Program-made: the position numbers and the translations under genes
The notes under the pieces: generated by a model
The model's database searches: none
What the model was told of the DNA's origin: nothing
What the model saw: the letters and a program-made list of their open reading frames with translations, nothing else
In this document: one piece after another, positions 55,370 through 64,000 of the stretch
How positions within the stretch are numbered: position 1 is the first letter of the stretch
Layout: each line of letters opens with the position of its first letter
Source of the DNA: Strongylocentrotus droebachiensis
Lineage: Eukaryota > Echinodermata > Echinoidea > Camarodonta > Strongylocentrotidae
Assembly (NCBI GenBank): GCA_035222895.1
Contig: JAVYIG010002384.1
Coordinates: 65,001-129,000, forward strand
Direction of reading: 5' to 3'
DNA: 64,000 nucleotides

Positions 55370-56737
55370 TTTATTATTATTATTCTTTATTTTTATTTCT
55401 TCCTGTTTTTTGTGCCCCGGATAACTCAAGTTTGGTTTAGTTAATTTCATTAAATGTTGGCACATTCATAGGTCATTGTCATGAGACGTGACATGAACAT
55501 TTTCAAGGTCATCAAATTATCGTGACGTCATCCAGGCGCCATTTTGTGAAATCACATTATCCATCATATCTTCATGATGCATCAGCAAAGGTCATTCATA
55601 TTCATATCACATATACTTTAGGTCAAGGGTCAACAGGTCATGTCATCAAAGGTCACATAAAGGTCATGACGCGCGCGTACGTGTGCGTCAAAATTTAAAA
55701 AAGCTCAAAATCACTTAACTACTAAAGGAGAGTACGAATCAGGTCATTTTAAGCATTTCAAAATTTTCCGTCCGTACATGTCCCCGCGCGCGTTGCGCGC
55801 GCTCATGACGCGCAGAAAAAGTCAAATTCAAAATGTTTACATGATTTGGATTCCTCTTAACGTAATTGACAATTTACATTAATTTCAGTCACTCTTCATA
55901 TTTAATAAGGCCGTGAGCGTGCGTCAAAGTTCAAAATCCGCGCGTACTGCTATGGGCAATATAATGCAAATTTGATCAAAAACATGCCATTTTAAAAATC
56001 GAAATAGCTCTTCAGATAGTCCATTGACCCCCAATTTTTATATCATGGTTGGAGAAAGCATGAGTTGGAGATATGATTTCATACCACCCTGACTCGTACA
56101 AAGTGAAATAAAGTCATCATATTGGCATCTAAACTCAAACAAATGTATTTTCTTGATGACGTCATTTTTGTATTTGTTTATTTGAGATTATCTCACTTAT
56201 CGGTGATCGATTTTGATATGTTGTAGCTGAGATAATTCTCTATCAGAAATATGTCAATTATTTTTCATTTAGATGACGTTATCATAGTTAAATATTTGAT
56301 TAAAGGCGACAATGCATAATTTGTCATTTTTGCGTGTTATGTCTATGGGAGGTCACTCTTTTCTAAACATGAATCTGCATGACAATGTGTTTTGACCAGT
56401 ATCTCGGTTGTTATTCAACAGTTTTCTCCCAAATTTTAGTATGTTGTCGCTGAGACTATATGTTATCTAAATCACCTCTCATTTTTTCGATAAGATGTCA
56501 GAATCACGCGCATGATCATGATCATCATCATTATCATAATGATGATAATCATCTTCATCAACATCATCATGATCATGATCATCATAATCATTACTATAAA
56601 GATCATCAGCATCATAATCATCATTGTGTACATGTCTATATAACTTCTCCCTTTTTCAATATAGTAAATATTATAATCTATTATAAGACTTGAAGACAGA
56701 CCACCTTATTCGTCTTCGTGACGAATTAAATTTCTAG
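55370..56737 (+). mobile_element. Array unit 5
   Basis: 1368 bp. The 5' palindrome is missing and the unit begins with an ATT run directly after CTAGT. Its 3' half closely follows unit 2 (CAGAATCACGCGCATGATC, AAGATCATCAGCATC). Confidence 0.75.
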
Positions 56738-58096
56738 TTATTATTATTATTCTTTATTTTTATTTCTCCCCGTTTTTTGTGGCCCGGATAACTCAAGTTC
56801 GGTTTCGTCAATTGCATTCAATTTTCGCACAATAATAGGTCATTGTCATGAGACGTGACAGGAACCTTTTTAAGGTCATCAGGTCATCGTGACGTCATCC
56901 AGGCGCCATTTTGTGAAATCACGTTATCCATCATATCTTCATGATGCATAAGCAAAGGTCATTCATATTCATATCACATATATTTCAGGTCAAGGGTCAA
57001 CAAGTCATGTCATGAAAGGTCACATAAAGGTCATGACGCGCACGTACGCGCGCGTCAAAATTTTAAGATGCTCAAAATCACTTAACTACTAAAGGAGAGT
57101 ACGAATCAGGTCATTTTAAGCATTTCAAAATTTTCCGTCCGTACATGTCCCCGCGCGCGTTGCGCGCGCTCATGACGCGCGAAAAAAGTCAAATTCAAAA
57201 TGTTTACATGATTTGGATTCCTCTTAACGTAAATGACAATTTACATTAATTTCAGTCACTCTTCATATTTCATAAGGCCGTGAGCGTGCGTCAAAGTTCA
57301 AAATCCGCGCGGACTGCTATGGGCGATATAATGCAAATTTGATCAAAAACATGCCATTTTAAAAATCGAAATAGCTCTTCAGATAGTCCATTGACCCCCA
57401 ATTTTTATATCATGGTTGGAGAAAGCATGAGTTGGAGATATGATTTCATACCACCCTGACTCGTACAAAGTGAAAAAAAGTCATCATATTGGCATCTAAA
57501 CTCAAAAAAATGTATTTTGTTGATGACGTCATTTTTGTCATTGTTTATTTGAGATTATCTCACTTATCGGTGATCAATCTTCTCCCAGATTTTGATATGT
57601 TGTAGCTGAGATAATTCTCTATCAGAAATATGACATTTATTTTTCATTTAGATGACGTCATCATAGTTAAATATTCAATTAAATGCGACAATGCATAATT
57701 TGTCATATTTGCGTGTTATGTCTATGGGAGGTCACTTTTTTCAAAACATGAATCTGCATGACAATGTGTTTTGACCAGTATCTCGGTTGTTATTCAACAG
57801 TTTTCTCCCAAATTTTAGTATGTTGTAGCTGAGACTATTTGCTATCTCAATATTTCCTTATTTTTTCAATCAGATGTCAGGATCATGCTTATGCTCATCA
57901 TCATCATTAACATTATCGTTTTTATCATCATATAACATTATCATTATCATCATCATCACCTTTTCTATCATGATCATCATCATGGTCATCATGATCATCA
58001 TTGTTTACATGTCTATATAACTTCTCCCATTCTCAATTCTATCATGAGACTTAAACAGACCACCTTATTCGTCTTCGTGACGAATTAAATTTCTAG
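56738..58096 (+). mobile_element. Array unit 6
   Basis: 1359 bp. The 5' palindrome is missing. The 3' ATC region matches units 4, 7 and 8 (ATTAACATTATCGTTTTTAT). Confidence 0.75.
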
Positions 58097-59454
58097 TTTA
58101 TTATTATTATTCTTTATTTTTATTTCTTCCTGTTTTTTGTGCCCCGGACAACTCAAGTTTGGTTTAGTTAATTTCATTACATTTTGGCACATACATAGGT
58201 TATTGTCATGAGACGTGACATGAACATTTTCAAGGTCATCAAATCATCGTGACGTCATCCAGGCGCCATTTTGTGAAATCACATTATCCATCATATCTTC
58301 ATGATGCATCAGCAAAGGTCATTCATATTCATATCACATATACTTCAGGTCAAGGGTCAACAGGTCATGTCATCAAAGGTCACATAAAGGTCATGACGCG
58401 CGCGTACGTGTGCGTCAAAATTTTAAAAAGCTCAAAATCACTTAACTACTAAAGGAGAGTACGAATCAGGTCATTTTAAGCATTTCAAAATTTTCCGTCC
58501 GTACATGTCCCCGCGCGCGTTGCGCGCGCTCATGACGCGCGGAAAAGGTCAAATTCAAAATGTTTACATGATTTGGATTCCTCTTAACGTAATTGACAAT
58601 TTACATTAATTTCAGTCACTCTTCATATTTCATAAGGCCGTATGCGTGCGTCAAAGTTCAAAATCCGCGCGTACTGCTATGGGCAATATAATGCAAATTT
58701 GATCAAAAACATGCCATTTTAAAAATCGAAATAGCTCTTAAGATAGTCCATCGACCCCCAATTTTTATATCATGGTTGGAGAAAGCATGAGTTGGAGATA
58801 TGATTTCATACCACCCTGACTCGTACAAAGTGAAACAAAGTCATCATATTGGCATCTAAACTCAAACAAATGTTTTTTGTTGATGACGTCATTTTTGTCT
58901 TTGTTTAATTGAGATTATCTCACTTATCGGTGATCGATTTTCTCCCAGAATTTAATATGTTGTAGCTGAGATAATTCTCTATCAAAAATATACCATATTT
59001 TTCATTTTGATGACGTCATCATAGTTAAATATTCCATTAAATGCGACAATGCATAATTTGTCATGTTTGCGTGTTATGTCTATGGGAGGTCACTTTTTTC
59101 AAAACATGAATCTGCATGACAAGGTGTTTTGACCAGTATCTCGGTTGTTATTCAACAGTTTTCTCCCCAATTTTAGTATGTTGTAGCTGAGATTATTTGC
59201 TATTTAAATATTTCCTTATTTTTTCAATCAGATGTCAGGATCATGCTTGTGCTCATCATCATCATTAACAGTATCGTTTTTATCATCATATAACATTATC
59301 ATTACCATCATCATCACCTTTACTATCATGATCATCATCATGGTGATCATGATCATCATTGTTTACATGTGTATATAACTTCTCCCATTCTCAATTCTAT
59401 CATAAGACTTAGACAGACCACCTTATTCGTCTTCGTGACGAATTAAATTTCTAG
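58097..59454 (+). mobile_element. Array unit 7
   Basis: 1358 bp. The 5' palindrome is missing; the unit starts with an ATT run after CTAGT. Confidence 0.75.
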
Positions 59455-60868
59455 TTAGGTGGTCTGTTATCAACAGACCACCTATTGATTTCGTCAGAAT
59501 TTTCTTTATTTATTATTATTATTCTTTATTTTTATTTCTTCCTGTTTTTTGTGCCCCGGATAACTCAAGTTTGGTTTAGTTAATTTCATTAAATTTTGGC
59601 ACATTTATAGGTCATTGTCATGAGACGTGACATGAACATTTTCAAGGTCATCAAATTATCGTGACGTCATCCAGGCGCCATTTTGTGAAATCACATTATC
59701 CATCATATCTTCATGATGCATCAGCAAAGGTCATTCATATTTATATCACATATACTTCAAATCAAGGGTCAACAAGTCATGTCATCAAAGGTCACATGAA
59801 GGTCATGACGCGCGCGTATACGCGCGTCAAAATTTTAAATTGCTCAAAATCACTTAACTACTAAAGGAGAGTACGAATCAGGTCATTTTAAGCATTTCAA
59901 AATTTTCCGTCCGTACATGTCCCCGCGCGCGTTGCGCGCGCTCATGACGCGCGGAAAAAGTCAAATTCAAAATGTTTACATGATTTGGATTCCTCTTAAC
60001 GTAATTGACAATTTACATTAATTTCAGTCACTCTTCATATTTAATAAGGCCGTGAGCGTGCGTCAAAGTTCAAAATCCGCGCGTACTGCTATGGGCAATA
60101 TAATGCAAATTTGATCAAAAACATGCCATTTTAAAAATCGAAATAGCTCTTCAGATAGTCCATTGACCCCCAATTTTTATATCATGCTTGGAGAAAGCAT
60201 GAGTTGGAGATATGATTTCATACCACCCTGACTCGTACAAAGTGAAACAAAGTCATCATATTGGCATCTAAACTCAAACAAATGTATTTTGTTGATGACG
60301 TCATTTTTGTCATTGTTTATTTGAGATTATCTCACTTATCAGTGATCGATCTTCTCCCAGATTTTGATATGTTGTAGCTGAGATAATTCTCTATCAGAAA
60401 TATGTCATTTATTTTTCATTTAGATGACGTCATCATAGTTAAATATTCGATTAAATGCGACAATGCATAATTTGTCATATTTGCGTGTTATGTCTATGGG
60501 AGGTCACTTTTTTCAAAACATGAATCTGCATGACGAGGTGTTTTGACCAGTATCTCGGTTGTTATTCAACAGTTTTCTCCCAAATTTTAGTATGTTGTAG
60601 CTGAGACTATTTGCGATCTAAATATTTCCTTATTTTTTCAATCAGATGTCAGGATCATGCTTATGCTCATCATCATCATTAACATTATCGTTTTTATCAT
60701 CATATAACATTATCATTATCATCATCATCACCTTTACTATCATGATCATCATCATGGTCATCATGATCATCATTGTTTACATGTCTATATAACTTCTCCC
60801 ATTCTCAATTCTATCATGAGACTTAGACAGACCACCTTATTCGTCTTCGTGACGAATTAAATTTCTAG
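59455..60868 (+). mobile_element. Array unit 8
   Basis: 1414 bp with an intact palindrome (59457-59483) and canonical 3' hairpin and CTAG. Confidence 0.75.
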
Positions 60869-62270
60869 TTAGGTGGTCTGTTATCAACAGACCACCTATT
60901 GATTTCGTCAGAATTTTCTTTATTTATTTATTATTATTATTTATTTTTATTTCTTCCCGTTTTTTGTTCCTAGGATAACTCAAGTTCGGTTAAGTCAATT
61001 TGATTCAATTTTGGCACAGTCATAGGTCATTATCATGAGACGTGACAGGAACATTTTCAAGGTCATCAAGTCATCGTGACGTCATCCAGGCGCCATTTTG
61101 TGAAATCACATTATCCATCATATCTTCATGATGCATAAGCAAAGGTCATTCATATTTATATCACATATACTTCAGGTCAAGGGTCAACAGGTCATGTCAT
61201 CAAAGGTCACATAAAGGTCATGACGCGCGCGTATGTGCGCGTCAAAATTTAGAATTGCTCAAAATCACTAAACTATTAAACGAGAGTACGAATCAGGTCA
61301 TTTTAAGCATTTCAAAATTTTCCGTCCGTAAGTGTCCCCGCGCGCGGTGTGCGCGCTCACAGCGCGCGGAAAAAGTCAAATTCAAAATGTTTACATGATT
61401 TGGTTTCCTCTTAACGTAATTAACAATTTACATTAATTTCAGTCACTCTTCATATTTCATAAGGCCGTGAGCGTGCGTCAAAGTTCAAAATCCGCGCGTA
61501 CTGCTATGGGCAATATAATGCAAATTTGATCAAAAACATGCTACTTTATAAATCGAAATAGCTCTTCAGATAGTCCATCGACCCCCAATTTTTATATCAT
61601 GGTTGGAGAAAGCATGAGTTGGAGATATGATTTCATACCACCCTGACTCGTACAAAGTGAAACAAAGTCATCATATTGGCATCTAAACTCAAACAAATGT
61701 ATTTTGTTGATGACGTCATTTTTGTCTTTGTTTAATTGAGATTATCTCACTTATCAGTGATCGATTTTCTCCAAGATTTCGATATGTTGTAGCTGAGATA
61801 ATTTTCTATCAGAATTATGTCATTTATTTTTCATTTATCTGACGTCATCATAGTAAAATATTCGATTAAAGGCGACAATGCATAATTTGTCATATTTGCG
61901 TATGTCTAAGGGAGGTCACTTATTTCAAAACATGAATCTGCATGACAATGTGTTTTGACCAGTATCTCGGTTGTAATTCAACAGTTTTCTCCCAAATTTT
62001 AGTATGTTGTCGCTGAGACTATATGTCATCTAAATCACCCCTCACTTTCCCGATAAGATGTCAGAATTACGTTCATGATCATGATCATCATCCTCATTAA
62101 CATCATCATGATCATCATCATCAACATCATCATGATCATTATCATCATAATCATCATAGTTTACATGTCTATATAACTTCTCCCTTTTTCAATATAGTAA
62201 ATATTATAATCTATTATAAGACTTGAAGACAGACCACCTTATTCGTCTTCGTGACGAATTAAATTTCTAG
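60869..62270 (+). mobile_element. Array unit 9
   Basis: 1402 bp with an intact palindrome (60871-60897). It is the last unit with the CTAG end (62267-62270). Its middle resembles unit 1 (GCGCGGTGTGCGCGCTCACA) more than unit 8. Confidence 0.75.
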
Positions 62271-64000
62271 TATTTTAATTGAATTTGTACAAAAACACAA
62301 TTCAATTAAAATAAATTTGTGACCACTTTTTTGTTCCCACGATTACTCAAAATTGAACCGTGCAAATTCAATTAAATTTGACACAGTCATAGGTCATCTT
62401 CTTAAGACGTGACAGGAACATTTTCAAGTTCATTAAAATATCGTGACGTCATCCAGGCGCCATTTTGTGAAGTGCTCTGAGAATCAACTCATGATCATAT
62501 CTTCATAACCGTGACTCATTTCTCATTCATATTTATAACGATTAAGGTCAATATCCGTCCGGTCAACTTAAGGTCAATAAACGCGCGCGTACGCGTACGT
62601 CCGCGCGTCGGTGCGCGCAAAACTAAAAAATGCTCATAATCACTTTTTGATCAAATTAGAGTACGTTTTAGGCCATTTCAAGCATTTCGAAAATTTTGCG
62701 TGGGCACACCTTTGCAAATTTGCGCGCACGTTTGTGTTCGTAATGGTCGTACGCAACCTAGAATCGCCTTTTTTGGTCTATCATAGTATTGCCCATTTTA
62801 TTCCGAACAATTTGATACCATGTTTATCTCTTTATGACCATTAATAACGAAATGAGCGTCCGTTCAAGGTAAATGTCCGTTCGAACCCTCAATAAACTCA
62901 TGACGTCATCATGATGGCCTCCGTTCAAGGTAAATGTCAGTGCGTGCGAGCTCTTGTAATACATAGCATATACGGGCAAAAACATGCCTATACAAAATCC
63001 ATTGTAGCTCTTTAGGATGCAAGATGACCCCAATTTTTTTTTCATATCTTGATAGAGTATGAGTCGGAGATATGATTTCATGTCTCATTTGACCCTCAAT
63101 TAACTCATGACGTCATCATAATGGCCTCCAAACTCAAAATTTCAATTTGCAAATTATGACGTTAGCATATTTTTGGAAAATTGACTGTATCTCTGTAAAT
63201 ATTGATCGATTTTCTTCAAAATTTTGATATGTTCTAGCTGAGACAATTCTCTACAAATAAAGTCACGACGTATTTTTCATTTTGACAATGGCATCATGGC
63301 GTATTTTTGTGATTAAAGGAGGCATGTCAATCTTTCACAGTTTGCGTGTATTCTCTATGGGATATGACTTTTTCTCAAAACTGGATTCTACATTCCCGTC
63401 TTTCGCGAGCAATATCTCCGTCGTTTTATCTTCGTTTACGCTGAGCTTTGAGTATGTTGTAGCTGAGACAATAAGCTATCACAAGTGTGCCCTTTATTTT
63501 TCAATCAGATGCCGGGATCATGCTCATATTTCACTTGCAAAGTGGGATTTGAGAATTCCCGTTTTCCGTTTACGTGTAATCTCTATGAGAAACGTTTTGG
63601 TATATCGGTAAAGGCACTTGACTTCCGACCTCAAGACCCCTGGTTCGACTCCAGGCGTCTCCAACAATTTTTTTCTTCACTTTTTTTTTCTTTTTGACCT
63701 TTCACTCTACCATCTCCTTTGCCTATTAAATCACGTAGAATTGCAAATGATGTAATAAACAACCATAATTACTTTATTATTACCCTATTATCACTTGATC
63801 CATTACTTTTTGCGTGTAATCCCTATGGGAGATGACTTTTTTCTCCAATCTGGATTCTACATTCCTGTCTTTTGCGAGCAATATCGCCGTTTTTTTCACA
63901 TGGTTTTTGTTGATTTTTGAGTATGTTGTAACTGAGCCTATATCCTATCTAAATATCTCCTCATTTTTTTCAATCAGATGTCAGGATCACGCTCATGATC
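62271..64000 (+). mobile_element. Diverged relative of the array unit, cut by the window edge
   Basis: It starts with a different palindrome: ATTTTAATTGAATT at 62273-62286 and its complement at 62300-62313. Conserved blocks then follow the array order: CGTGACGTCATCCAGGCGCC, CATTTCAAGCATTTCG, GGAGATATGATTTCAT, TGATATGTT.TAGCTGAGA and TTTTCAATCAGATG. The final block occurs twice (63330-63520 and 63805-63998), so its 3' part is duplicated with other DNA between. No protein is encoded. Confidence 0.65.
63595..63700 (+). repeat. tRNA-like repeat remnant inside the diverged unit
   Basis: CCCCTGGTTCGACTCCAGGCG forms a good T arm, and GGTATATCGGTAAAGGCACT resembles a D-arm region. The anticodon loop is too long and there is no acceptor partner, so it is tRNA-derived rather than a tRNA gene. 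A T-run follows. Confidence 0.5.

Larger units (their letters stand above)
49353..62270 (+). mobile_element. Tandem array of nine Helitron/Helentron-like units
   Basis: Nine direct units of 1358-1659 bp follow each other without unrelated DNA. When complete, a unit starts TTAGGTGGTCTGTT as part of a 27 bp palindrome. Near its end it has GACAGACCACCTTA (complement of the start), then a hairpin ATTCGTC-TTCGT-GACGAAT, then 11 bases ending CTAG, with T as the next base. A hairpin 11 bases before CTAG|T fits the 3' end of Helitrons; a subterminal inverted copy of the 5' end fits Helentron-derived elements. An ATC microsatellite lies before the 3' end in each unit. No Rep/helicase is encoded. Assignment is by termini only; the canonical 5' TC is not evident. 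Confidence 0.65.

Noticed and set aside
49353..62270. CRISPR-like or satellite array
   Set aside because: Units are over 1.3 kb with transposon-like ends. There are no short repeats with unique spacers, and the genome is eukaryotic.
63599..63662. tRNA gene
   Set aside because: The T arm is good, but the anticodon loop is oversized and the acceptor stem has no 5' partner.

Overview
The window looks like nuclear DNA of a marine invertebrate animal, most likely an echinoderm and perhaps a sea urchin. The reasons are low GC, long GA/CT and ATC microsatellites, many small foldback elements and MITEs, SINEs with an L2/CR1-like tail, degraded non-LTR retrotransposons, and intron-rich genes with GT-AG borders. 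The taxon is an inference; no marker gene settles it. There are no bacterial operons, CRISPR arrays or rRNA genes.

Only two host genes can be supported. Both are on the + strand and they are paralogues. Gene A (9871-15535, five coding exons, 507 codons) encodes a signal peptide, one cysteine-rich module of about 330 residues (8 cysteines over exons 1 and 2), a SEA domain split by a phase-0 intron, and a transmembrane helix. Gene B (37067-48907, seven coding exons, 834 codons) has the same plan, but its cysteine-rich module is present twice because an exon pair flanked by phase-1 introns was duplicated. Splice sites, phases and total lengths are consistent in both genes (1524 and 2505 nt, each a multiple of three). 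I do not recognise the cysteine-rich module. Gene A has an in-frame TAA inside its membrane segment, with a plausible cytoplasmic tail directly after it.

Layout. 1-9.4 kb holds nested transposon remains: a LINE C-terminal fragment, several TIR elements and a 300 bp direct repeat. At 9.4-16.3 kb is gene A, preceded by a tandem repeat that multiplies a splice acceptor and followed by a four-copy repeat in the probable 3' UTR. 16.3-36.7 kb is intergenic: a reverse-strand LINE pseudogene, several MITEs, two abutting perfect hairpins, a 0.7 kb polypyrimidine tract, and a 3.8 kb foldback element containing an inverted G-rich minisatellite. At 36.9-48.9 kb is gene B; its first coding intron carries an antisense, 5'-truncated LINE with an open 864-codon frame, and other introns carry a piggyBac-like MITE, SINEs and a partial duplication of an exon end. 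49.35-62.27 kb is a tandem array of nine 1.36-1.66 kb units whose ends resemble a non-autonomous Helitron/Helentron. A diverged relative follows to the window edge.

The two genes probably act at the cell surface as type I membrane glycoproteins. The SEA domains carry the Gly-Ser sequence at which many SEA domains cleave themselves. The most unusual items are the paralogue pair with its unrecognised 8-cysteine module, the tandem rolling-circle-like array, and the perfect hairpins at 20.8-21.0 kb.
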